Part shown: positions 1-6,650 of the stretch, one piece after another
Layout of the letters: every line of letters starts with the position of its first letter
How positions within the stretch are numbered: the stretch's first letter is position 1
Source of the DNA: Desulfovibrionaceae bacterium
GTDB taxonomy: Bacteria; Desulfobacterota; Desulfovibrionia; Desulfovibrionales; Desulfovibrionaceae
Assembly (NCBI GenBank): GCA_030539415.1
Contig: JAUNSE010000067.1
Location: 1-8,474 of the forward strand
Length of the DNA: 8,474 nucleotides
Reading direction: 5' to 3'
Notes under the pieces: generated by a model
Seen by the model: only the letters and a program-made list of their open reading frames with translations
Told to the model about the DNA's origin: nothing
Databases searched by the model: none
Program-made: the position numbers and the translations under genes

Positions 1-361
1 GGATTGACAATTGCGGCTGAAGCGGGAAAAAAATGAGTCGGAAAATAATAGTCAATAAATCTAATATATTAACTTGTATAAAATGTGCGAGCGCCAGTTC
101 TGGGCAAAGTCGGCAGTAAAACGAAAAAATTATTGAAAAAAGTTTAAAATTCAACGCAAAATACCAATTTTTATATTTTTTGTCAAACGGCATCTGCAAA
201 GCCTTTTGAAGGCGGAAAAGCGGTCTTCGCAGTGGCTGATTTGCGGCCTCAAAATTGTAAAAAATCTTTTTGCAAAAAAGTTTTTGTCATATAAAATAAA
301 TGAAATCAATTAGTTAAAAATTTTAGAGGCTGAATGGACAACCCAAAATTTATGGAGGGGG
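1..361. other. AT-rich non-coding region upstream of aprB
   Basis: No convincing gene is present in this stretch. It is strikingly AT-rich compared with the GC-rich genes downstream, with many A and T runs. It holds a near-perfect inverted repeat at 255-275 (arms TTGTAAAAA and TTTTTGCAA, 3-nt centre, one mismatch) that overlaps a second one at 273-286 (CAAAAA, AG, TTTTTG). A weak hairpin is at 201-213 (GCCTT, TTG, AAGGC). A -35-like TTGTCA lies at 284-289 but has no good -10 at normal spacing. The likely role is regulatory: upstream A-tract or UP-like DNA and possible protein-binding sites for the apr promoter. It may also contain the end of the upstream transcription unit. These roles are inferred. 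Confidence 0.6.
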
Positions 362-390
362 TTGACTCGCCCGGGGTAGCTTGTTAAAAG
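362..390 (+). promoter_or_regulatory. Predicted sigma-70-type promoter for aprBA
   Basis: The -35 box TTGACT (362-367) matches the TTGACA consensus at five of six positions. A -10 box TAAAAG (385-390) follows after a spacer of exactly 17 bp and matches TATAAT at four of six. Transcription would start near the A residues at 397-398, giving a 5' leader of about 98 nt before aprB. It is the best-scoring promoter pair I can find by eye upstream of aprB, and a Rex-like palindrome covers its -10 box. The start site has not been measured and remains a prediction. Confidence 0.55.
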
Positions 391-398
391 TTTCTCAA
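381..398. promoter_or_regulatory. Rex-like operator overlapping the apr promoter
   Basis: TTGTTAAAAGTTTCTCAA is an imperfect 18-bp palindrome. It agrees at 14 of 18 positions with the Rex consensus I recall for sulfate reducers (TTGTGAAATATTTCACAA), including the outer TTG and CAA. Rex is a repressor that senses the NADH/NAD+ ratio and is known to control sulfate activation and reduction genes in Desulfovibrio. The site covers the predicted -10 box and start site, where a bound repressor would block RNA polymerase. The rex gene is not in this window. The sequence match is direct; the binding is inferred. Confidence 0.55.
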
Positions 399-484
399 GA
401 CCAAGCCGGAATGGGCCCGGACTCTTAGTCTGCGGCCTAACCGCTAATTCTATCGCGAAACCCAAATCACCCACTTCTTATTTT
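399..484 (+). other. 5' leader of aprB with two mutually exclusive small hairpins
   Basis: The leader between the predicted start site and the aprB ribosome site contains a hairpin at 417-435: CCG and GACT pair with AGTC and CGG, with a CTT loop and a TG bulge. The overlapping segment GCGG (432-435) can instead pair with CCGC (441-444). The two folds cannot coexist. Neither is followed by a U-run, so there is no sign of a terminator, and no known riboswitch class is recognisable. They may only stabilise the transcript. Confidence 0.3.
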
Positions 485-495
485 GGAGGAACGGT

Positions 496-969
496 ATGCC
501 TACGTATGTTGATCCGTCGAAATGTGACGGTTGCAAAGGCGGCGAAAAGACGGCCTGCATGTACATCTGCCCCAACGATCTGATGATCCTGGATCCCGAT
601 GCCATGAGAGCCTACAACCAGGAACCCGACGCGTGTTGGGAATGCTACTCCTGTGTGAAGATCTGCCCCCAGGGCGCCATCACGGCCCGCCCCTACGCCG
701 ACTTCGCCCCCATGGGCGGCACCTGCATCCCCATGCGTTCTGCTGACTCCATCATGTGGACCGTCAATTTCCGCGACGGCAGCACCAAGCGCTTCAAATT
801 CCCCATCCGTACGACTCCTGAAGGTTCCATCAAGCCCTTCGAGGGCTGGGACGCCGCTGGCGATCTGGAAGACGAGCTCTTCTACACCGAGAAGGAACTT
901 GTCAAGCCCCAGACCGTTCTGATGAAGAAGGCCGAAGTCACCGAGGCCGACAAGGTTCTCACCTTCTAG
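496..969 (+). CDS. aprB: Adenylylsulfate (APS) reductase beta subunit
   Basis: This 157-residue iron-sulfur subunit of dissimilatory APS reductase passes electrons from the Qmo complex to the FAD of AprA in the cytoplasm. The N-terminal ferredoxin-like part carries eight cysteines in two groups: C10, C13, C21, C25 and C47, C50, C53, C57, the last of each followed by proline. They bind two [4Fe-4S] clusters, with the usual ferredoxin crossover between groups expected. W48 sits where the archaeal enzyme has a tryptophan bridging the FAD and the near cluster. Residues about 68-104 match the beta-sheet part and 105-157 the extended tail that wraps around AprA. Length is normal for the family, and no signal peptide is seen. 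The start is fixed by GGAGG (485-489) six bases before the ATG. aprA follows after 54 nt, presumably in one transcript. Confidence 0.97.
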   Translation: MPTYVDPSKCDGCKGGEKTACMYICPNDLMILDPDAMRAYNQEPDACWECYSCVKICPQGAITARPYADFAPMGGTCIPMRSADSIMWTVNFRDGSTKRFKFPIRTTPEGSIKPFEGWDAAGDLEDELFYTEKELVKPQTVLMKKAEVTEADKVLTF

Positions 970-1023
970 TTGCAGCCTGCATCGTTTGCATAATCTTCAT
1001 CGAAATATTTAGGAGTTGCTACC

Positions 1024-3015
1024 ATGCCTATGATCCCTGTTAAGGAAGCGCCCCGCGGCGTTGCCATCGCTGAACCCGAAGTTAAAGAACATGACGTTGA
1101 CCTCCTCGTTGTCGGCGGTGGCATGGGTGCCACCGGTGCCGCCATCGAAGCCGTCCGCTGGGGCGACCCTCTGGGCCTGAAGATCCTCGTCGTTGACAAG
1201 GCCTCCCTCGAGCGCTCCGGCGCCGTGGCTCAGGGCCTGTCCGCCATCAACACCTTCCTTGAGAACAACACCGCCGACGACTACGTCCGCATGGTCCGCA
1301 CCGACCTTATGGGCATCGTCCGCGAAGACCTCATCTTCGACGTGGGCCGTCACGTTGACGACTCCGTCAAGCTGTTCGAGGACTGGGGCCTCCCCATCTG
1401 GGTGAAGGACGAAGACGGCGTTCACAACCTGAACGGCGCCCAGGCCAAAGCCCAGGGCAAATCCATCCGCAAGGGTGACAAGCCCGTCCGCTCCGGCCGC
1501 TGGCAGATCATGATCAACGGCGAGTCCTACAAGTGCATCGTCGCCGAAGCCGCCAAGAACGCTCTCGGCGAGGATCGTCTGCTCGAGCGCGTGTTCGTCG
1601 TGAAACTGCTTCTCGACAAGAACGCCCCCAACCGCATCGCCGGCGCCGTGGGCTTCTCCACCCGCGAGAACGTGGTCCACATCTTCCGCGCCAACGCCAT
1701 GATCGTGTGCTGCGGCGGCGCCGTGAACATCTACCGTCCGCGTTCCACCGGTGAAGGTATGGGCCGCGCCTGGTATCCCGTGTGGAATGCCGGTTCCACC
1801 TACACTCTCTGCGCCCAGGTCGGCGCCGAGATGACCATGATGGAAAACCGCTTCGTGCCCGCCCGCTTCAAGGACGGCTACGGCCCCGTGGGTGCCTGGT
1901 TCCTGCTGTTCAAGGCCAAAGCCACCAACGCCAAGGGCGAGGATTACTGCGTGACCAAGAAGGACATGCTGATTCCTTACCAGAAGCGCGGCTACGCCAC
2001 CGGCAAGGTTGTCCCCACCTGCCTCCGCAACCACATGATGCTGAACGAAATGCGCAACGGTCAGGGCCCCATCTACATGGACACCAAGACCGCCCTGCTG
2101 AACACGTTCGCCACCCTGAACGAAGAAGAGCAGAAGGACCTCGAGTCCGAGGCCTGGGAAGACTTCCTCGACATGTGCGTTGGTCAGGCCAACCTGTGGG
2201 CTGCCACCAACACCGCTCCTGAAAACCGCGGTTCCGAAATCATGCCCACCGAGCCCTACCTGCTCGGCTCTCACTCCGGCTGCTGCGGCATCTGGACCTC
2301 CGGCCCGGACGAAGAATGGGTTCCCGAGGACTACAAGATCCGCTGCGCCAACGGCAAGGTCTACAACCGCATGACCACCGTTGAAGGCCTGTTCACCTGC
2401 GCCGACGGCGTGGGCGCTTCCGGCCACAAGTTCTCCTCCGGCTCTCACGCCGAAGGCCGCATCGCCGCCAAGGCTGCCGTCCGCTTCATCAAGGACCATG
2501 CCGACTTCAAGCCCGAGCTGGCCGTCAGCGCTGATGAACTGAAGAAGGAAATCTACGCTCCTTACTACACCTACGTGGAGAACAAGGACGTGTCCACGGA
2601 TCCCGTGGTCAACCCCAAGTACATCTCCCCCCGCAACTTCATGATGCGCCTCATCAAGTGCACCGACGAATACGGCGGCGGCGTCTCCACCTACTACATG
2701 ACCTCCAAGGCTCTGCTGGATACCGGCTTCTTCCTGCTCGGCATGCTCGAGGAAGACTCCAAGAAGCTGGCTGCCCGTGACCTGCACGAACTGCTCCGCT
2801 GCTGGGAGAACTTCCACCGCCTGTGGACCGTCCGTCTGCACATGCAGCACATCGCCTTCCGTGAAGAAACCCGTTACCCCGGCTTCTACTATCGCGCCGA
2901 CCATATGGGTCTCGATGACTCCAAGTGGAAGTGCTTCGTCAACAGCCGCTTTGATCCCGCCACCGGCGAGACCAAGGTGTTCAAGAAGCCCTACTGGCAG
3001 ATCATCCCTGACTAA
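1024..3015 (+). CDS. aprA: Adenylylsulfate (APS) reductase alpha subunit
   Basis: This is the 663-residue FAD-containing catalytic subunit (EC 1.8.99.2). It reduces APS to sulfite and AMP in the cytoplasm, the second step of sulfate respiration. It belongs to the fumarate reductase/succinate dehydrogenase flavoprotein superfamily. The dinucleotide fold is at 27-58 (VVGGGMGATGAA, then VVDK), and the late FAD-binding segment GSHAEGRIAAKAA is at 473-485. R281 (in RFVPAR) and H417 (in GSHSGCCG) are my candidates for the substrate-site Arg and His described in the archaeal enzyme; that mapping is by motif and was not aligned. Length is typical. AGGAG (1011-1015) precedes the ATG by 8 nt; a second Met two codons later is a less likely start. 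Codon use is extreme: 24 of 25 Phe codons are TTC, as expected for a very abundant protein. A strong hairpin follows the stop. Confidence 0.98.
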   Translation: MPMIPVKEAPRGVAIAEPEVKEHDVDLLVVGGGMGATGAAIEAVRWGDPLGLKILVVDKASLERSGAVAQGLSAINTFLENNTADDYVRMVRTDLMGIVREDLIFDVGRHVDDSVKLFEDWGLPIWVKDEDGVHNLNGAQAKAQGKSIRKGDKPVRSGRWQIMINGESYKCIVAEAAKNALGEDRLLERVFVVKLLLDKNAPNRIAGAVGFSTRENVVHIFRANAMIVCCGGAVNIYRPRSTGEGMGRAWYPVWNAGSTYTLCAQVGAEMTMMENRFVPARFKDGYGPVGAWFLLFKAKATNAKGEDYCVTKKDMLIPYQKRGYATGKVVPTCLRNHMMLNEMRNGQGPIYMDTKTALLNTFATLNEEEQKDLESEAWEDFLDMCVGQANLWAATNTAPENRGSEIMPTEPYLLGSHSGCCGIWTSGPDEEWVPEDYKIRCANGKVYNRMTTVEGLFTCADGVGASGHKFSSGSHAEGRIAAKAAVRFIKDHADFKPELAVSADELKKEIYAPYYTYVENKDVSTDPVVNPKYISPRNFMMRLIKCTDEYGGGVSTYYMTSKALLDTGFFLLGMLEEDSKKLAARDLHELLRCWENFHRLWTVRLHMQHIAFREETRYPGFYYRADHMGLDDSKWKCFVNSRFDPATGETKVFKKPYWQIIPD

Positions 3016-3035
3016 CATCATCTGAAGATCCTTTC

Positions 3036-3070
3036 GGGGGGAGAATCTCCGTTAGTGGGATTCTCCCCCC
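3036..3070 (+). terminator. Strong hairpin between aprA and qmoA (partial terminator or RNA processing/stability element)
   Basis: GGGGGGAGAATC (3036-3047) pairs perfectly with GATTCTCCCCCC (3059-3070), a 12-bp stem. It can be extended inward by a T-G and a C-G pair, leaving a 7-nt loop (CGTTAGT). Only three Ts follow (3071-3073), so it is a poor intrinsic terminator by the U-run rule. It lies 20 nt after the aprA stop and 38 nt before the qmoA start. It would fit either partial termination or a 3' stabiliser that lets aprBA be made at higher levels than qmo. Which of these applies is inferred. Confidence 0.6.
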
Positions 3071-3108
3071 TTTAGCGTACGTAGAGACAAACGTAGGAGG
3101 TATCAAGG

Positions 3109-4344
3109 ATGTCCAGCGCCATTCTGGTCGTCGGTGGCGGCTTTGCCGGTTTGACAGCCGCCATTGAAGCGGCGGAGCTGGGACACGACGTCTATATCGT
3201 CGAAAAAGCGCCGTTCCTGGGCGGACGCGTTGCCCAGCTCAATAAATATTTCCCTAAACTCTGTCCCCCCTCCTGCGGTTTGGAAATCCAGTTCCAGCGC
3301 ATCAGGAATAATCCCCGAATCAAATTTTTCACGCTCGCCGAGGTTACTGGCCTCAAGGGCGGCAAGGGGAATTACACGGCCGAGATCACGCTGCAGCCCC
3401 GCCACACGGCGCCCCATGCAGTGGATCTAGGCTTTTTTGCTTCAGGCTTAACCGGTGAGACGACGAGCGATTTCGAGTTTGGTCTGGCCACCCGCAAAGC
3501 TCTGTACAAATCCACCCCCTTTGCCTTCCCGAGCCGCTATGTCCTGGATACCAAAACGCTGAGTCCCGAGGACAGGGCGAAGGTCGTAACCAACAAGTTC
3601 CTCGACCTCAATGAGACCGAGAAGAAGATTGAGCTGCAGGTGGGCGCCATTGTCGTGGCCACCGGCTGGCAGCCCTACGATGCCGAAAGGCTGAGCAATC
3701 TGGGTGCCGGCAACGTGAAGAACTGCATCACCAACATGCAGTTTGAGCGCATTGCCTCTCCCTACGGACCGACCAAGGGCAGGATCACCCGTCTCTCCGA
3801 TGGTGTCGCTCCCAAGCGCGTTGCCTTCGTGCAGTGCGCCGGCTCCCGTGATCAGAATCATCTGAACTACTGCTCCTATGTCTGCTGCATGGCCTCCATC
3901 AAGCAGTGCCAGTATGTGATTGAGGCGCTGCCTGATGCGCACTGTGATGTCTTCTACATCGACCTGCGCACCCCCGGCCGTTATGTGAAGGTCCTGGACA
4001 AGGCTCGCGCCAGCGGCAATGTTTCCTTTATCAAGGGCAAGGTCGCCAATGTTCAGCAGATTGAGGGCGACCGCGTGCGCATTCAGGCTGAAGACGCTGT
4101 GCGCGGCGAGAAGCTGACTCTGGACTACGACATGGTTGTTCTGGCCACCGGCATGCGTCCCTCTCTGGCCACTCAGGCCACGCCGCTGCCTTTGCCGCTC
4201 GACGAGGAAGGCTTCATCGCGGGTGGTGAGGAAGCCGGTATTTTTGCCGCCGGCTGCGCCCTCATGCCCCTTGATGTGACGCGCACCGCGCAGACAGGCA
4301 CTGCTGCCGCCCTGAAGGCGGTGCAGGTTGTTGAAGGGAGGTAG
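3109..4344 (+). CDS. qmoA: Quinone-interacting membrane-bound oxidoreductase subunit QmoA (HdrA-like flavoprotein)
   Basis: This 411-residue soluble FAD protein of the QmoABC complex carries electrons towards AprAB on the cytoplasmic side. It resembles the FAD core of heterodisulfide reductase HdrA without HdrA's ferredoxin domains. The nucleotide fold starts the protein (ILVVGGGFAGLTAA, 5-18), followed by VEKAPFLGGR (31-40). The HdrA-type cysteine block spans about 241-267 (QCAGSRD, then C255, C259, C260, C267), with a further pair C52/C56 in LCPPSCG. The closing FAD segment is around 380-404 (AAGCALMPLDVTRTAQTG). TAGGAGG (3094-3100), 8 nt before the ATG, sets the start. Codon use is looser than in aprA: 9 of 19 Phe codons are TTT. 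The last codons supply the ribosome site of qmoB, suggesting translational coupling. Confidence 0.95.
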   Translation: MSSAILVVGGGFAGLTAAIEAAELGHDVYIVEKAPFLGGRVAQLNKYFPKLCPPSCGLEIQFQRIRNNPRIKFFTLAEVTGLKGGKGNYTAEITLQPRHTAPHAVDLGFFASGLTGETTSDFEFGLATRKALYKSTPFAFPSRYVLDTKTLSPEDRAKVVTNKFLDLNETEKKIELQVGAIVVATGWQPYDAERLSNLGAGNVKNCITNMQFERIASPYGPTKGRITRLSDGVAPKRVAFVQCAGSRDQNHLNYCSYVCCMASIKQCQYVIEALPDAHCDVFYIDLRTPGRYVKVLDKARASGNVSFIKGKVANVQQIEGDRVRIQAEDAVRGEKLTLDYDMVVLATGMRPSLATQATPLPLPLDEEGFIAGGEEAGIFAAGCALMPLDVTRTAQTGTAAALKAVQVVEGR

Positions 4345-4349
4345 GCGGC

Positions 4350-6638
4350 ATGGCCAGCAAGATTGGTGTTTATTTTGATGCCGCCAATATTGGCGGCGGA
4401 CTTGATATTGATGTCCTGGCTGCCGGCGTCAAAGCCAAATGGGGCTCCGCCTGTCCGGTGATCAAGACCTACGCAGTGCTTGCCGACAACGCCGCGGACA
4501 TCAGGACGGACATTCAGGCCGAAGGCCTTGACGGTGTTCTGATTGTGGGACCTTCTCCCCGCGAGGACGTGGAAATTTACCGCTTCCCGGTACTGACCGA
4601 GCGCGTCAATCTGCGCATGCATGCCGTGCTCTCCTACGAAGAGCCTGACGGCAGTCATCCCGAGACCGGCGCTCCCGCCACTCCTCTGCTGCAGCAGATT
4701 GCCACCGACTACATCAACATGGGTGTGGTCAAGCTGCAGAAGGGCAATCTTCCCGACTCTGCCGCCCTCGAGCAGGGCGTGCGCCGCATTCTGGTTGTCG
4801 GCGGCGGCTTCACCGGCCTGACTGCTGCCTCGGAAGCGGCCAGCAGCGGCTACGAGGTCGTGCTGGTGGAAAAGACGGACCGTCTTGGCGGCGCCGTCAA
4901 CAACATCCCCACCGGCTCGCCCCTGCACAGCCCCTGGGAGGACAAGGAGGCGACCAATCTCAAGGATCGCATCGCCTCGGTGCAGGGCAACCCGAAGATC
5001 AAGATCTACATGTCCTCCACGGTTGCCAAGCTGGAAGGACAGCCCGGCGAATACAATCTGACCATCAAGACCCCCGCGGGCGAGGAGACCATGCAGATTG
5101 GCTCCGCCGTGGTGGCCTGCGGATGGACGCCGCTTGATCCCAAATATCTCGAGAGCATGGGCCTCGGCGTGAGCCCCAAGGTCATCACGTCGGCCGAGTT
5201 CGGCAAACGCTTCCTGGCCGGTCAGATCACCGAGCGCCGCATCGCCTTTGTTCTTGACACGACCATTGCCGAGAACATCATGGCCGCCAAGGAAGCCGAA
5301 GAAAAGGCTGCCAGGGAAGCTGCCGCCGCTGCCGCTGCCGAAGCGCCCGCCGCTCCCGCCGAAGAAGGCGAGAAGCCCGGCTTTGTGAAGGAAAACCTGG
5401 AGTGCATCAATCATCTTCGCTACTCCAACGCCGTCAACGCCGTGGGCATGCTTCGCCTGGCCAATACGGTCTGCGAGAAAACCGAGGATGTCACCCAGTG
5501 CTATGTCCTGTACAAGGACATGGTCGTTCCCGGCATTCTCGAGCGCTTCTACAAGAAGATGCAGGATCGTCTTGGTGTCATGATGACCAAGGCCGACGTG
5601 ACTTCCATCAGAGAGGAAGGCGACCACATGGTGGTCAGCTGTGAAAACACGCTTCTCGGCATGGATTTCGATCTGGACTGCGACCTCGTTGTCCTGCCCA
5701 CCGGCCTTGTTCCCGTGTCCGCCAAGGAAGCCATCATGCAGTTCCAGTACCGTCAGGGTCCCGAGTTCCCGGACCTCGACCTTTTCGACGGCTTCCTGGA
5801 TTCCAACTACATCTGCTTCCCCTACGAGACCCGCCGCACCGGTGTCTACGCTGCCGGCTGCGTGCGTCAGCCCATGACGCTCGACGGCTGCCTGCTTGAT
5901 GCTCGCGGTGCCGTGCTCAAGGCCATTCAGGCCATCGAGTCCGCGGAACACGGCGTTGCCGTCCATCCGCGTTCGGGTGACGCCACCTATCCCGTCTTCA
6001 ACTTCGTCCGCTGCACCCAGTGCAAACGCTGCACCGAAGAATGTCCCTTCGGCGCTCTGGACGACGACGAGAAGGGCACGCCCAAACCCAATCCGGGCCG
6101 CTGCCGTCGTTGCGGCACCTGCTTCGGCGCCTGCCCCGAGCGCGTCATCTCCTTCTCGAACTACAATATCGACCAGATTGGCTCCATGATTCGAGAAGTG
6201 GAAGTGCCCAAGGACTTCAAGGTCGGCGGTCCCCGCATTCTCATCCTGGCCTGCGAGAACGATGCCTATCCGGCTCTGGACATGGCCGCCATGCAGGGTC
6301 ACACCTGGAGCCCTTACGTGCGCATCATTCCCGTGCGCTGCCTCGGTTCGGTCAATGCCATCTGGATCTCGGACGCCATGTCCAAGGGCTATGACGGCGT
6401 TATGCTGCTTGGCTGCAAGTACGGCGACGACTATCAGTGCCACTTTGTCAAGGGTTCCGAACTGTGCGCCCGCCGCAAGGTCAATATTGCCGAGACTCTC
6501 AACCGCCTCGGCGTTCAGCCCGAACGCGTGGAGCTCTTCGAGCTGGCCATTGACGAAGCGAACCGCGTGACCGACATGATCGACGGCTTCGTGAAGACCA
6601 TAGAAGAGATGGGTCCCAACCCGTTCAAGGCCATGTAG
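4350..6638 (+). CDS. qmoB: Quinone-interacting membrane-bound oxidoreductase subunit QmoB (HdrA/MvhD-like iron-sulfur flavoprotein)
   Basis: This 762-residue cytoplasmic-side subunit combines four parts. Residues 1-140 form an N-terminal domain of HdrA type. A FAD fold starts at 147 (ILVVGGGFTGLTAA, then VEKTDRLGGAV) and ends near 499-525 (VYAAGCVRQPMTLDG). Next is a 2x[4Fe-4S] ferredoxin (C555, C558, C561, C565 and C585, C588, C591, C595, both ending CP). Residues 625-755 form an MvhD-like domain with C635, C664, C689 and C697 as likely [2Fe-2S] ligands, by analogy with the MvhD subunit that docks to HdrA. An Ala/Glu-rich low-complexity insert (about 308-343) interrupts the FAD domain where QmoA has its cysteine block, and those cysteines are absent here. 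GGGAGG (4336-4341) inside the end of qmoA precedes the ATG by 8 nt, and the genes are 5 nt apart. The long reverse-strand frame over this gene is a composition artefact. Confidence 0.96.
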   Translation: MASKIGVYFDAANIGGGLDIDVLAAGVKAKWGSACPVIKTYAVLADNAADIRTDIQAEGLDGVLIVGPSPREDVEIYRFPVLTERVNLRMHAVLSYEEPDGSHPETGAPATPLLQQIATDYINMGVVKLQKGNLPDSAALEQGVRRILVVGGGFTGLTAASEAASSGYEVVLVEKTDRLGGAVNNIPTGSPLHSPWEDKEATNLKDRIASVQGNPKIKIYMSSTVAKLEGQPGEYNLTIKTPAGEETMQIGSAVVACGWTPLDPKYLESMGLGVSPKVITSAEFGKRFLAGQITERRIAFVLDTTIAENIMAAKEAEEKAAREAAAAAAAEAPAAPAEEGEKPGFVKENLECINHLRYSNAVNAVGMLRLANTVCEKTEDVTQCYVLYKDMVVPGILERFYKKMQDRLGVMMTKADVTSIREEGDHMVVSCENTLLGMDFDLDCDLVVLPTGLVPVSAKEAIMQFQYRQGPEFPDLDLFDGFLDSNYICFPYETRRTGVYAAGCVRQPMTLDGCLLDARGAVLKAIQAIESAEHGVAVHPRSGDATYPVFNFVRCTQCKRCTEECPFGALDDDEKGTPKPNPGRCRRCGTCFGACPERVISFSNYNIDQIGSMIREVEVPKDFKVGGPRILILACENDAYPALDMAAMQGHTWSPYVRIIPVRCLGSVNAIWISDAMSKGYDGVMLLGCKYGDDYQCHFVKGSELCARRKVNIAETLNRLGVQPERVELFELAIDEANRVTDMIDGFVKTIEEMGPNPFKAM

Positions 6639-6650
6639 GAGGAAGGCAGA

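Noticed and set aside
33..119. A 28-codon frame (ATG at 33) in the AT-rich region
   Set aside because: No proper ribosome site in front, unusual composition, no recognisable product; expected by chance in AT-rich DNA.
158..186. Minus-strand promoter: TTGACA (186-181), 17 bp, TATTTT (163-158)
   Set aside because: The -35 match is perfect and spacing ideal, but the -10 is only four of six in T-rich sequence and no minus-strand gene start is visible between it and the window edge. A divergent gene beyond the edge cannot be excluded.
201..213. Hairpin GCCTT-TTG-AAGGC as terminator of an upstream gene
   Set aside because: Only five pairs, a 3-nt loop and no T-run after it.
284..312. A plus-strand promoter using TTGTCA at 284-289
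   Set aside because: No acceptable -10 at 16-18 bp spacing (CAATTA or similar). The pair at 362/385 is clearly better.
1009..3021. A 670-codon open frame on the minus strand across aprA
   Set aside because: Same composition effect over the most codon-biased gene. The product is low-complexity, no ribosome site was recognised, and it is fully antisense to aprA.
5308..5378. Ala-rich stretch as a frameshift or recent insertion in qmoB
   Set aside because: The frame stays open and both flanks continue the QmoB fold; Ala/Glu/Pro linkers of this kind are ordinary flexible segments, so it is kept as a linker and not called a lesion.
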